From Plasmodium malariae (Eukaryota; Apicomplexa; Aconoidasida; Haemosporida; Plasmodiidae): a DNA stretch of 64,000 bases. The stretch spans positions 2,234,001-2,298,000 of the forward strand of contig NC_041783.1 in assembly GCF_900090045.1 (NCBI RefSeq), read 5' to 3'. Made by a program: the position numbers and the translations under genes. The notes beneath the pieces are model-generated. The model did no database searches, had not been told where the DNA came from, and worked only from the letters and a program-made list of their open reading frames with translations. Within the stretch, counting starts at the first letter, position 1. Every line of letters begins with the position of its first letter. Shown here piece after piece: positions 38,256 through 52,100 of the stretch.

Positions 38256-39134
38256 TGCTATTATGTGAAACTAGTTGTTTTTATTATGAGCTCAATTATG
38301 ATTTTTTTAAAAAGAAAAAGGATCTAAAAATAAAGAAAGCTTTTTAATAGAATCATTTGTAATAGTTAGCTTAAAGGTTTATATTAAAGTGTGTAAAATG
38401 CTCCTTTTTTTTTTTTTTTTTTTTTTAATATTTGAGTGATCAATAAGAATTAATTACAAATAATTGAAATAATTAATTTTTTAATTTGTAGTTTTACCTT
38501 CCTTAAAATATTTTCTTACTATTTATATAGTAATTAGAAATTTAAGGATTTCCTTTTTTTTTTTTTTTTTTTTGATGTTGTCTTATATACTAACTATTTA
38601 TATATATATGTACTATTCGCTTGTAAATGCGCATAAATTTTTTAATGTATGGTAGCATATGTTTATATGTTATACAGAATTATCTGTTATAATTTTTTTT
38701 TATGTTAATATATATATATATATATGCATTTACTTATATATGGGTAAATGAAATTTCTAAAATATCCAAATTTTTATATTGTATAGAGTCGCCATTTTTG
38801 TCAAGTTCCTCATAAATTATTTTCAAACAAAATTTTATTTTTTCTTATACATAATTAGGGAGCAACCAAATCCGTCTGATGAATATATGGATATGGGTGT
38901 CTCTCTAATTTTGTAGTTTTTTATATGAATTATTTTTAGAAAAGAGAAAGAAGTTATTAAAGTATTCTGCGCAATTTTCTTTTACTTATTGTTTTTTATT
39001 ATTTGAGAATTGAACATTATAGGTTAATATAATCCTTTAGTTCTCAAATCTAAAAGTATTATGATTCTTGAGTTTATATAAATTTTATTATATATTTATA
39101 TATGTATATAAATAATTATTAAATAATATCAAAA

Positions 39135-42100
39135 ATGAGGGTGTTTCAAATTATAGCGCTTCTAGTATACCTGTGCATACACATTGCAGGGGCTATAAAT
39201 AATCCACAAAATGATTTCATGGATAGGTTTGATATAGTTAAGAATCACGTAAATATAAGGTGGACTAGTTCGGGTTCCTTAGGAGATGGAGATTTAAAAT
39301 ATGAAATAGGTAAGGAAAAAAAAAGAAAAAATATATAAAAAAGAGATTATAACTTCCATATTAATAACATCTTCGTATATATTAATCTTTTTACGTACGA
39401 AAATATTTGCTGAAGTAATGTTTGGTAAAAGAGTATACACATGTTCTATTATTTAAATACTGCAGTATTTTTTTTATAGATCACTTGGGTTGTATGTTTA
39501 GAAAAAGGCAATAAAAAATTGTTTTATTTTATTTAAATTTTTTTTCTGTACTTTTTAGATGATGAATATAATGGAACTTCTAACCTTAGTACACCAGAAA
39601 ATTTGGGAACTTGTCCAAATCACGAAAAGTCAGGAATATCTAAAGGTAGTTGCCCTGATTATGGAAAAACCTTTGTAATGGATTTACAAACAGATGAATA
39701 TAACGAAGATTTTTTAAATGAGATCAGTTTTGGTTTTTTGAACAAAAAATTTAAGATCGCAGTGGAAATTCCAGTTGAGAAAAGTGGAATGGCAATGTAT
39801 CAAGGACTCTTTAAGAGTTGCCCTTATGATAGAAGTCATAGTTTAATTATAAGAAAGGAAAATGAATATAACATGTGTTTTAGCAAGTTTTACGATAATA
39901 AGTATATCTCTACGAGAGTTAAAAAACGAACTTTAAGAAATAATTATGTATATTTTAGTTCTCATGGTTTAGGGGGACGATTTGGTTCTAATACAGAATA
40001 TCCTTTTCATAATTACGACCCAGAAGAAAATTATGTAACTAAAAGGATGAGATATCCAAACTTAATTAAGAATTTATCTGATTGTTCTATTTATTCACAT
40101 TGTATTGGTCCGTGTCTGGACAAAGATTTTGATAACAAATGCTTTCTTAATTTACCTGTTGTTTTTAATCATAAAACAAAAGAATGCGTTATATTAGGAA
40201 CCCATGAAGAATATAGGAAGAGAAATTGTATAAGTAATAATTCAGATGGTTATGAGAAATGTTTTTTGCCAATAAAAAAGGAAGAAGGAAAAGAGTGGAC
40301 CTATGCATCCTCCTTTTTGCGGCCAGATTATCACACAAAGTGTCCTCCAAGATATCCCTTAAATGATACAGAATTCGGTTATTTTAAAGACAGTACTGGG
40401 GAATGTGAATCTTCTACAAAATATCATGATAATAATAGGATTACTTTTAAAGGTTGTATTGAGGAACTATTCCACTATTCTGAAGGTAATGATAATACGC
40501 GTAAAACTAAATTTTTATGGGGTGTTTGGAGATTGGAAGATGGAGCAAAAACGGTAACTTCAATGGACGATTTTGGATTATGCTTTATTTTAAAGGAAAG
40601 GCCAACATGTGTTATAAAGAGAAAAAATAATTATTCTTTTACTAACTTAACAGCAAACTCTTTTGATCACAGTCAAATTATAAATTACCCAGATGTAAAA
40701 CGTTCACAAAAGAATGAAGAAGGCATTATCCTATCTAGAGAAACTGTAACAGATAATATTGAAAAAGGAACAAGTATAAGTGAAAGGGATAATAAAAAAG
40801 AAAGGGAAACAGAAAAAAATATAAGTATGGAACTAAAACGAACTACAAATCATCAACCCCGTAAAGATGTACAAGAAAATATAAATGGTACCTCAGGAAT
40901 ATATATAAATAATGGTAATACAATATCATATCTTCAAAAAATGTATACACCGCTATATCAAAATAAATTTAACATTTTTTCTGATAACATGTATAAACCA
41001 TTACACAAAGTGCGTGAGCCGACTGAAACGCAGAGCAATTTGTTGTTCAATAAACGTGCTCACAGTGGAGTGAAATCTGAATATAAATATGCACATAACC
41101 TTAGGGATAGTGACAAAACAAATTTTCTGTATAAATCACACACGAACGTATTATTAATGAAAAATCCTCAAGCCAAATTTATGGAAAGGTTTGATATATT
41201 AAAAAATCATGTATATATAGATTGGAAAAAGGATGGAAAATATGGAAAAGGTGATTTCAAATATGACATAATATCAGATGATACTGCTGGTACTTCGGAA
41301 TCATTATTAATTAATGATTTTGCGGATATCTGTCCAAATCATGTTGTTCCAGGTAGAGCACATGGAAGTTGCCCTAACTATGGTAAAGCTATTATTGTTC
41401 AAACACTTGTAAATGAAGAAGAAGATATCAATTTCAATTTGAACTTTTTAAATGAAATTCATACAGGATATCTTAATAGAAAAGCTAGGTCTAATGTTGA
41501 ACTTCCATACAATAAAAGTGGGATAGCTATGCACCATGGTTTTTCTACATCATGTCCATTGAATCATTTAGATGGAAGGTTCTATGAAAAAAAGACAGAT
41601 TATAATTATAATATGTGCAAGTCCAAAACGCTTTCATCAACTATAATTATGAAGGACTATGATATGGATAGGAACTTATATACATATTATGGCCTTTATG
41701 GTTTAGGTGGACGATTAGTGTCTAATATTCCAAGACTTAGACAGAAGCATAAATTTTATGAAGATAATATATCGCTTCCAATGAAAAATCCATCATTAAT
41801 TAGGAATTTGTTTGACTGCTCTCTATATTCTTATTGTGTAGGTCCTTGTATTGAAGACACATACAAAAATAAATGTTTTCGTAATTTACCTGCTTATTAT
41901 AATCATACTACAAACGAATGTGTTATATTAGGTACTCATGAACAAGAAAGAACTGAAAACTGTAGAAAAGATAAAGAGGATTTAAGTAGGCCCAATTGCC
42001 AAAAACTTAGAAAGACAATCCATTCCAAAGATTGGACGTATGTTTCATCGTTCGTTAGACCTGACTATGAAGAAAAATGTCCCCCAAGGTTCCCCTTAAA

Positions 42101-45100
42101 ATCAAAAATTTTTGGAATCTATGATGAAAAAACAGGAAAATGTGAAAGTCTTATGAAAGAATATTATAAGGTTAATATTAAAGCCTTTCCCTCATGCTTA
42201 GAATACTTATTTATCAGTTCTCCAAAAAATGAATATAGTAACAGGAAGAAAGATTTTTGGGGAATTTGGGTTTCAAATATACCCATTAATACAGATAATT
42301 ATAGGTATACTAGTGGCACATGTTATCACATACCTGTAAAGCCAACTTGCGTTATTCATAGAGAGCACCATTTTTCATTTACTGCACTAACAGCGAACAC
42401 CATTGATTTTGATCAAAATTTTAACATAGTAAATGTTGATGAATTAATTATAAAGCATGAATCAGAAGAATTAATTAATCAAGAAAATAATTTAAATGAA
42501 GTTAAACAAGCAGATGATGGCAGTAATTCCTTTAATGCTAAATCTAGCAACTATGAAACACAATTTCAGGGAGAAAAAAAATTAAGAGCGAATGAAGAAA
42601 AAAGAAAGGAAGAAGAAGCCATGATTAATGAAGAGATAAAAAAAGTACAGGATGCAAAGAAAATAAAAGAAGAGCGAAAAGCTGATGAAGTAAGGAAAAA
42701 AGAAGAAGCAAGAAAGGCTGAAGATGAAAGAAAAAAAGAAGAAGAGAGAAAGGCTGCAGAGGCAAAGAAAAAAGAAGAATCAAGAAAGGCTGCAGAGGCA
42801 AAGAAAAAAGAAGAGGAGAGAAAGGCTGCTGAGGTAAAGAAAAAAGAAGAAGAGAGAAAGGCTGCAGAGGCAAAGAAAAAAGAAGAATCAAGAAAGGCTG
42901 CAGAGGCAAAGAAAAAAGAAGAGGAGAGAAAGGCTGCTGAGGTAAAGAAAAAAGAAGAGGAGAGAAAGGCTGCTGAGGTAAAGAAAAAGAAGAAGCAAGA
43001 AAGGCTGCTGAGGCAAGAAAAAAAGAAGAACAGAGAAAAGCTGCAGAGGCAAAGAAAAAAGAAGAAGCAAGAAAGGCTTCAGAGGCAAAGAAAAAAGAAG
43101 AGGAGAGAAAGGCTGCAGAGTTAAAGAAAAAAGAAGAGGCAAGAAAGGCTGCTGAGGCAAAGAAAAAAGAAGAGGATAGAAAAGCTGCAGAGGCAAAGAA
43201 AAAAGAAGAAGCAAGAAAGGCTTCAGAGGCAAAGAAAAAGAAGAGGAGAGAAAGGCTGCAGAGTTAAAGAAAAAAGAAGAGGCAAGAAAGGCTGCTGAGG
43301 CAAAGAAAAAAGAAGAGGATAGAAAAGCTGCAGAGGCAAAGAAAAAAGAAGAGGAGAGAAAGGCTGCAGAGTTAAAGAAAAAAGAAGAGGCAAGAAAGGC
43401 TGCTGAGGCAAAGAAAAAAGAAGAGGATAGAAAAGCTGCAGAGGCAAAGAAAAAAGAAGAGGAGAGAAAGGCTGCAGAGTTAAAGAAAAAAGAAGAGGCA
43501 AGAAAGGCTGCTGAGGCAAAGAAAAAAGAAGAGGATAGAAAAGCTGCAGAGGCAAAGAAAAAAGAAGAGGAGAGAAAGGCTGCAGAGTTAAAGAAAAAGA
43601 AGAGGCAAGAAAGGCTGCTGAGGCAAAGAAAAAAGAAGAGGATAGAAAAGCTGCAGAGGCAAAGAAAAAGAAGAGGAGAGAAAGGCTGCAGAGTAAAGAA
43701 AAGAAGAGCTGATAGAAAAAGCTGCAGAGGCAAAGAAAAAAGAAGAGGAGAGAAAGGCTGCAGAGTTAAAGAAAAAGAAGAAGCAAGAAAGGCTGCAGAG
43801 GCAAAGAAAAAAGAAGAGGAGAGAAAGGCTGCAGAGGTAAAAAAAAAAGAAGAAGCAAGAAAGGCTGCTGAGGCAAAGAAAAAAGAAGAAGCAAGAAAGG
43901 CTTCTGAGGCAAAGAAAAAAGAAGAAGAGAGAAAGGTTGCTGAGGCAAGAAAAAAAGAAGAAGAGAGAAAGGCAGCGGAGTTAAAGAAAAAAGAAGAAGC
44001 AAGAAAGGCTGCAGAGGCAAAGAAAAAAGAAGAGGAGAGAGAGGCTACAGAGGCAAAGAAAAAAGAAGAGAGAAAAGCTGCAGAGGCAAAGAAAAAAGAA
44101 GAAGAGAGAAAGGCTGCTGAGGCAAGAAAAAAAGAAGAAGAGAGAAAAGCTGCAGAGGCAAAGAAAAAGAAGAAGAGAGAAAGGCTGCTGAGGCAAGAAA
44201 AAAAGAAGAAGAGAGAAAAGCTGCAGAGGCAAAGAAAAAAGAAGAAGAGAGAAAAGCTGCAGAGGCAAAGAAAAAAGAAGAAGAGAGAAAGGATGAAGAG
44301 GCAAGAAAAATTATTGAACTTAAAAAAGGAGAAATTGAAAGAAATGATGATATAAAGAAAAAAATTATGTTTGATGATGGGATTATAAGGAACGCGCTAG
44401 GACAAAATGAAAATTTAATTTTAAAGGATGATAAAAAAAATTTAGATTCTCAAATAAAAGGTGATGTGGATTCATCTAGTACCAGTTCTAGTGAATCAAA
44501 AGATTTTAAAAAACATAATTTCAATAGCATTAATAGGTCTAATTATGAAGAGAATTCTCAAAATAATTCGAATTCGGAGATCTACAATAAAGAACATTTT
44601 GAGGAAGGAGTAAAGGAAGATAAAATAAGAACAGAAATAGAGGATAATGGTTTTGGTATAGAAACTACAAATAAAAGTTATCTACCAAGTAATAATAACA
44701 ATAATTATGAGAAATCAAGTGTAGATGAATATAAATTTAGAGACGTTATCAAAACAAGGGAGGAAATAATAAATTCATCAAAAAATAATACGTGTAGTAA
44801 CGTAGTTTCTTCGAAGTATTGTGATTTTATGAAGGACAGTATATCATCAGGAACTTGTTCTAATGAAGAAAGAAAATATTTATGTTGTTCAATATCAGAT
44901 TATTGTTTAAAGTTCTTTGATTATAATTCGAATAAATATTATGATTGTACAAAAAAAGAGTTTGATGATCCATCATACAAATGTTTTAAAAAGGGTGATT
45001 TTTCAAGTATGTAATAGTGACAATGAAAAGAAAAAAAATAAAAATAAAATAAAAATGTGATTTAATTCAATTATTGTGCTAACCATACTATAAATTTTTT

Positions 45101-45643
45101 ATGAAGTTACTTTTTTTTATAGACATGGCTTATTTTGCTGGAGCAGGAATAATATTGATGCTCCTGTTTGTCATTGGTTCAAAAATAATACTAGGAAAAT
45201 GGTTAAAAGGGATAAAAGGAATATGCTCCTAATTTATAATTTATCTCTATTTTTTAAAATACAATATTTATATGGATAAAAACTACTTGAATGCATAAAT
45301 AACACTAGTACATATATATGTAGTTACATATGTGTTTATGTTTACATATGTATATGCATAGGCATATGTATAAATATATGCTTATGTATTTATGCAGGTT
45401 TGAAGAAGCTACCTTTGATGAATTTGAAGGAAACTATGATAAAGTCTACACATTAGCAATGATATGTAATATTCCTTCAAAATATAATAATATATTATTA
45501 ATTTAAAAAATTATACAAAAACATATCAAATAATTTTAATAATTTTTTTTAATTTTTTTTTAATTTTTTCACCTTTTTTAGCTAAGGAGCAAATACAGGA
45601 ATCAAATCCTTTGGATTATTCTGAATGTGTGTCTGACAAATAA
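39135..45643 (+). CDS. MAEBL: MAEBL, AMA1/EBL chimeric invasion protein (five exons, indels in repeat tract)
   Basis: Exons are 39135-39309, 39559-45006, 45123-45201, 45398-45465 and 45582-45643, with phase-consistent GT...AG introns; five exons is the known MAEBL layout. Exon 1 encodes a signal peptide (MRVFQIIALLVYLCIHIAGA). Two AMA1-like Cys-rich domains follow: M1 (about residues 25-425, opening NPQNDFMDRFDIVKNHV) and M2 (about 593-1005, opening NPQAKFMERFDILKNHV). A long Lys/Glu/Ala repeat tract comes next, then a C-terminal Cys-rich domain (CSNVVSSKYCDFM...), a membrane helix in exon 3 (FAGAGIILMLLFVIG) and a short acidic tail ending in exon 5. MAEBL acts in sporozoite invasion of mosquito salivary glands and host cells. 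The repeat tract contains several single-base losses in A-runs that break the frame locally. Everything outside it is intact and in the original frame. Confidence 0.93.
42660..44310 (+). repeat. MAEBL Lys/Glu/Ala repeat tract with scattered 1-base deletions
   Basis: Tandem 36- to 39-base units encode KAAEAKKKEEERK-type peptides. Normal units have AAAG followed by six A. Units at 42984, 43235, 43594, 43665, 43772 and 44164 have only five A, each a -1 shift. At 43691-43720 there are four compensating differences (one T lost, two A lost, an extra CT, an extra A). The shifts give an early stop at 43122-43124 if read literally. Their sum is -6, and the downstream exon portion is indeed in the original frame. 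Confidence 0.85.
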
Positions 45644-46956
45644 CTCGCATTTTGATGGTAGTATTTGTTCATTTTAAAACAGTTTATTTTCCATAATATA
45701 CATATATACATAAATATATGCATCTTTTTATAGATATTTGAGGAAGTTATGAAAATTGTACCAGTTCTATAATCTTACACAATACTTAATTTCAAAATAA
45801 AATATATTAATTTGTTTTTAGAATAAATTTTTGTTCAAATGAATTGCGAAATTAACGACTGGTATTTATTTAATTTTTAAATACAAAAATTTTATTTGAA
45901 TTTTTTTTTTTTCTTAATGCATTAAATATATGTAACTTCGTTATTAACATGATCTTGAATATAGCTTATAGAAAAGATTTGAAAATAAATTGTCTCTGGA
46001 GTGAAAAATAGGTAAATCAAATAACTTATAAAAATACTAATTATTAGGAACATATATCAATAATGAAAAGAAATTAATCTGTAATTATAAGAAAAAAAAG
46101 TTTTCAATTTCTAATAAATCTTTTGCAAATTTCCACCATTTATATTCAATAAAATGCAATATTAACAATATTAAGTATATATGGAGGTAACCTCTGCAGA
46201 ATAAGAAATTACTTACCCTCTTTATGAAATAAGTAAATTAACACATAAAGGATAATTTTGTTTTGTTCTATATACTTTACGATATTAACTTAGACTCAAA
46301 TGCCAAAGTTTTTTCTTTTTATTCATACTATCTAATTAGTTTTAATTTCTTAATTCTTATAAAATGCAATGAAATTATATTTATTTAAATGCAATATTCC
46401 ATTAGAGAAGTGAAAAAAACTGTATTTTTACACAAAAATAAAGTTAAAAATAAAAAAATCGTGTCAAATAATACACAAAAAAAAAAAAAAAAAAGAGGTA
46501 TAGTGAAAATTAAACAAATAACATAACACTTAATATAAAATAAAATATGAAATAAAACAATAAATTAACATTTTTTCTTTGTTCTAAGATCTTATTTGCA
46601 GCCATTCGTCTTGTTTTGCTTTTTTATTATATTTACTTTTATCAAGTTTTTTTAATGAAAGAAAAATTAAGAATACAAAAACATATAATTCACAGTGGAA
46701 ATAACAACTTAAAAAAAAAAAAAAAAAAAAAAAAAGTTAAAAACGATATATATATATGCATACACATACTCATAGTTTTTGCGGATTCCTATGAAGTTTT
46801 ATAAAAAAAAAAGAAAAAATTGCCTTCTTATATAATAGAATAAGACGCATATACATGGCATATATATAGAACTAATAATTAAAAGTGATCTCCTTTAAAT
46901 ATTTTTTTAAATATTTCTAAATAAATTATAACAGGAATATACACAATTAATTAAGG
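45644..46956. other. Convergent spacer between MAEBL and the PEX22-like gene
   Basis: A+T-rich DNA with A-runs at about 46479-46494 and 46711-46734. It should contain the MAEBL and PEX22-like 3' ends. I see no gene in it. Confidence 0.65.
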
Positions 46957-47613
46957 TTAGTTTATACCTTCAACAGTTGCAACTGCACATATGACTTGAG
47001 TAAAAGCTTGTAAAGACGTAAAAAAATTAGAATGATCACTAGTATTTAAATTTCCATATATTTGAACAAGATTTGGAATTTTTCCTGTTAAGGTTTTTAT
47101 TACAGTTTCATCACTGTCGACATGAGTAAGCGGACATAATTGACGTATCATTGATGCTCTTCCATTTGAAGTAGTACAAAACATAAGACGATGTTCTTTT
47201 AAACCTTTATCAAACAAACCCAATTTTTTAAGAAGATCAACTGTGTTTTTTTCTTGGACATCATTTGAAATTTGTGCAATTACAAAGAGCTCTGAAATTG
47301 AACATAATTTATTAAATGGTTCTATGGAACTTTCAATTATGTGTACATTGTTACCAATAATCTTTAAAACTATGTCATTTAAGCACAAGGATATAATGGG
47401 TTTACTGCTTGTATTTTTATTATTTAATTTGCTTCTATAATTTTCATTATTTACATCATATCTTCTTTTAAAAATACGAAAGTAAAAAATATAAAGCATA
47501 AATAGCATACCAACTAATAGTATTGGCTGAAAAATTGAAATGTTTTTATCTTCAACATTTTCATATGATTTATATTTTCTACAATCTTGCCCATTTTTAC
47601 ACGTTCTAGGCAT
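46957..47613 (-). CDS. PEX22-like (peroxin-22 domain) membrane protein
   Basis: A single exon of 218 residues. A short N-terminus is followed by one membrane helix, IFQPILLVGMLFMLYIFYF (about 27-46), then a basic stop-transfer (RIFKRRYD) and a soluble domain of about 150 residues. The segment FCTTSNGRASMIRQLCPL plus THVDSD closely resembles the plant/fungal PEX22 signature, in which an FC-x-T...GR-x-S-x-x-RQL-x-P motif precedes HIDT. PEX22 anchors the ubiquitin-conjugating enzyme PEX4 on peroxisomes. Plasmodium is generally regarded as lacking peroxisomes, so here the fold may anchor an E2 at another membrane or have a new role. From memory, a PEX22-like annotation exists for Plasmodium. The homology is recognised by eye only. 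Confidence 0.68.
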   Translation of the reverse strand: MPRTCKNGQDCRKYKSYENVEDKNISIFQPILLVGMLFMLYIFYFRIFKRRYDVNNENYRSKLNNKNTSSKPIISLCLNDIVLKIIGNNVHIIESSIEPFNKLCSISELFVIAQISNDVQEKNTVDLLKKLGLFDKGLKEHRLMFCTTSNGRASMIRQLCPLTHVDSDETVIKTLTGKIPNLVQIYGNLNTSDHSNFFTSLQAFTQVICAVATVEGIN

Positions 47614-49138
47614 TTTAATAGGTTTTACTCTAGAAAAAACATATACAGATTGGGTATATATAAATATTGTAAAGTTTTTGGATACTAAAAAGGAAAAAAA
47701 AATAAATATTTGGAAGATTTTTACTAAACTGTTAAATATATAAATATATATATATTTATATATGTTTTTTTTTTTAAATATATATTTAAAAATAAAAAAA
47801 TAATGTGCGCATATATATGGATATATATATATATTTAATAAAACAAAGAGTATATGGTTGGTTACTTTTATGTAAAATAAAAAATTCTCCTAAAAATTCT
47901 TTTTTTTTTACATATTTTTTTATATACATCCATGGATTACATAAAATCATAAAAAAATGAATGAATTATATTATAATGTTTTTTAAACTAAATATTCCAA
48001 GTATCAGCAATACGTGTACGTGTACATATATGTAAATACATACGTAAATGAAAACATAGAAAATTCTTTAATTTTTTTCGAACGAATCATTTACGTTCTT
48101 TTTGATAATCCATATTTTCTTTAATTTTTTCATTTTTCTTTTTATTGTTTTATCATATGATAATAAACGTATGTACATATATTGTTTATAAATTCATTTT
48201 CCCTGAATGACGTTCATTAATAGTGTAAACAAATATATATAATATATTACATACACATATATTTATAACGTATATATATATAATGTTAAATTGTAAAAAG
48301 CAGTAAATACACATTTTAGGGTTGTTATTTTAGCGCTTAGAAATTTATTTAAAAATTTTATTTGTTTTATTTTGTGTTCTTTTTACACTTTTTACAAAAA
48401 ATGAAACTTCAAAAAAAGTTAAAAATAATTTCAATTTATTTCTGTTATATGGATAATTTAATGTATAGTGACATTTATTCGCAAAATTCCATTAAATTTT
48501 ATTAAAGGTATATTAATACCATACACAAGTAAATATACATTTTCGATAGAAAATATACATGAAAGTATTTTAAAAATCGTATACAAAATACATTTTTATT
48601 AATTTATTTATTCATTTATTTTACATTTTTTACTGAAAAAAAGAGTACTACCTTTTTTTGCGCTTCATAACATTTTAATTAATACGGCTCATTTTTTGTA
48701 AGCATTAAAAATAGCAAAAATGGTAAAGGGGTAACATACAAAATAAAAAAATTATATAAAATATATAAAAATGATTGAGCTGTAAAGCAAAATATCATTT
48801 TAGATAAAGTGTTTTATCGTACCAACATTAGTAATATGTTGTGTAAGGTTCAATAATTAGCTTTAAATTATAATACAAAAATAAAAAATTGAGATTAAAA
48901 TTAAAAGAAGTTCAAAATGTGAGTTACATGATATGTGTTTACTTTAAAGTGCATAGAATATTTATGTTCATGCTTATATATGTGCATACATATGTCACTT
49001 TGTTAATAATAATAAAATGTTCTCATTGGAGTAAAAAGGGAATTTTATATATGTACGTAAAACCTAAACTGAAAAAAATTGTTTAAAAAATTAAAAAAAG
49101 TCATAAGGTTTTAATTATTGTTTTTTCGTATGAACATT
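47614..49138. other. Spacer between PEX22-like and kinase genes
   Basis: 1.5 kb of A+T-rich DNA with scattered TA runs. It is the promoter side of the PEX22-like gene and the 3' flank of the kinase (both minus strand). A plus-strand frame at 48889-49086 shows no protein character. I see no gene. Confidence 0.65.
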
Positions 49139-52100
49139 TTAAGGTATATTAAAATAATTAAAAATTGGATAGCTTAAAGCTTCTTCTATGGATGGTCTAA
49201 ATTCATGATCAAAATTTAGTAGGTACTGTATATAACTTAAGGTCACGTCTGAAATGTGTTGATTAATTTTTGGATAGCTTAAACCTCTTTTCATTTTATT
49301 AACTAATAATTCTTTTGAACATTTTTCAAGATAATTAAATTGAAAAGGTCTTTCACAGAAAAGCATTTCATAAAAAATACATCCTAAAGACCATATATCA
49401 ATTTTATCTGTGATAATCAAATTCTTCTTATTTTTTAAACACTCAGGAGGTTGATAATATAATGTTCCACCTCCATTATAGTATTGATATGTGTCCGGTA
49501 AAATCAATTTGGCCAAACCAAAGTCAGATATTTTTATTATGCCATCTTTTATTAATAGATTAGCTGGTTTTAAATCACAGTGATGTACTTTTCCTGTAGG
49601 TAAATTTTTCATATATAGTAAACCAAGTAATACTTGTTTAATCCAGCATAAGGCCAAATGTTCATTAATTGGACCATGATATTTTATGTACTTATCTAAA
49701 TCTATATCACATAATTCCATTCCAACTAATAAATTTGTTGCTGAACCAAAAACGAAAAAAAATTCTAATTTTACAATAAAAATGTGTCTATGACAGTGTA
49801 TATGAATATTTATTTCATTTTCTGCTCTTTGAATTATTTTATTTTTAATTTCATTTGTCATGCTCGGTTCAATTTTATGTATTTTCGCTGCATACATTTC
49901 TAAATTTATGGAATCAAAAACTTCCCACACTTCAGCAAAACCTCCTCTTCCTATTAAATTCATCATACGTATATTCATTTTTAATGGATTATAAAAAGAA
50001 AATTCTGAGTTTTCTTGAAAGTTAAAATGATCTAATCTCTTTTCAAGTATAGCTCTTTTTTTATCTAAATTGAGTTTCATACTAAATAATTCTGTGTTTA
50101 AAAATTGAATATTTTTCTTCAGGTATTCTTTTAAATTTATGTCAACTTGACCTTTTGTTAATAATGATAAAAGAGACAAAAAAAATTTCAAAGTGTGTTC
50201 AGTGGCACGGCAATTAGAAAAATGTGTACCGTCTCTAAATGTATCTCTGCTTGGAGGTAAAATAGATCTGTTATGACCTTTTTTTTTTAACATTGTTAAC
50301 CATGATAATTCAGATTCTTCCTCATTTTCATTTAAAATTATATTGTAATTTTTAACTGATTTAGAAAAAAAGCTATATGGATATTGTTCAAACACTTTAT
50401 AAAATATTTCATTATTTATTTTTTCCTGTTTTTCATTAGCAAAAGAAAAATTTTTTTTTTCACATATAGATCTAATTATGTCTCTTTCATGTTCACATTC
50501 CCATTCACTTAAAATTTCTTCTTCGTCAAATTTATCTTTTTCTTTACAGTTCATTTGTCTTGTACCTTCCGAACCATTCGATTTTCTGAATGTTGATTCT
50601 TTTGTGTATTTATTTATGTAACACTTGATAGAATCTTTTTTTTTTTGTTTGCTGTCCTCTTCCTTATATGATTCTTTTTTTTTTTCGATATTATTTTTTG
50701 TACACGAATTTAATGCATTATCGTTTTCAATGATTTTGCAATAATTCATTTTTGTATCATTTTGATCTTCTTGTTTTTCAAACATATCATCATTATCTTC
50801 TTTCTTCTTTTCTTGTTTTTTATCATCACCATTATAATATATTTTTTTAATTTTACATTTATTATAACTACCTATTTTATTTTTGTAATTATCCGGTTCT
50901 TCTTCCCCATCTTTTAGGTTAATTATGTTATTCTGGAAATATTCTGCACATCCGTTGTTACTTTCTTTGTTTTTGTTTGCACTTAATTGTTTTAAAGAAG
51001 TATTTATATTATACGATGTACTACTATTATTATTATTATTGTCATCATCATCATCATCATTATTATTATTATTATTATTTCTATCATTGTTATCATTATC
51101 ATTTTTATCATTGTTATTACTACCATTGTTATCATTATCATTTTTATCATTGTTATCATTATTATTACTACCATTGTTATCATTATCATTTTTATCATTA
51201 TTATAATTATCATTTCTATCATTGTTATCATTATCATTTTTATCATTGTTATCATTATCATTACTATCATTATTATAATTATCATTACTACCATTGTTAT
51301 CATTATCATTACTATCATTATCATTTTTATCATTATTATAATTATCATTTCTGTCATTGTTATCATTATCATTTTTATTATTATTATAATTATCATTACT
51401 ACCATTGTTATCATTATCATTTTTATCATTATTATAATTATCATTTCTATCATTATCATTTTTATCATTATTATAATTATCATTTCTATCATTGTTATCA
51501 TTATCATTTTTATCAATATTATAATTATCATTTCTATCATTGTTATCATTATCATTTTTATTATTATTATAATTATCATTACTACCATTGTTATCATTAT
51601 CATTACTATCATTGTTATTTTCTTGATTAACAATGGAACTTATATTTTCTTTTTTTATACTATTATCAGATGTTTGGTTTTCTTCGTTTCCTTGATACTT
51701 AGGCTTACTATTATCACAAGAACTTTTTACATCATTTACTTGATCATGACTTGAAGAGGTGATATCTGCTTTTAATGTTTCACAATTTTTCTTTTTATAG
51801 TTGAAATTTCTTATATCATGATATGCATGTTTGTCTAGATTTCTTTTATTTAAAATGGAATAAAAATTTATGGGTTCTTTGGAAAAATTTTCTAGTAACT
51901 TACCATATTCGGTGGTGTCTAAAGTATTATCATCGCTCTGTTCAATTTTATAAAAGTAACCATATTTTGATTGTTCATGATTAAGCAATAATCTATTTAC
52001 TGATCTTTCTAATTGCTTTTCTTTTAATATTGATTCTAATATTAAATATTTTAAGGAGTGAATTTTTTCATCTATTTCATCACATTGTTTTTTATTTTTT

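Larger units (their letters stand above)
37792..39134. other. Spacer upstream of MAEBL
   Basis: 1.3 kb of A+T-rich DNA with long T-runs (about 38408-38426 and 38554-38573). It should hold the ATP synthase subunit 3' end and the MAEBL promoter. Two AP2-type motifs are present (37865 and 38250). No gene is visible. Confidence 0.65.

Noticed and set aside
42625..44304. Minus-strand Leu/Phe-rich frames over the MAEBL repeats
   Set aside because: Antisense shadows of the Lys/Glu/Ala repeats; their openness follows from the repeat having no stop words on that strand.
50977..51633. His/Tyr-rich plus-strand and Ile/Met-rich minus-strand frames in the kinase gene
   Set aside because: Shifted or antisense readings of the Asp/Asn repeat in the kinase coding sequence.
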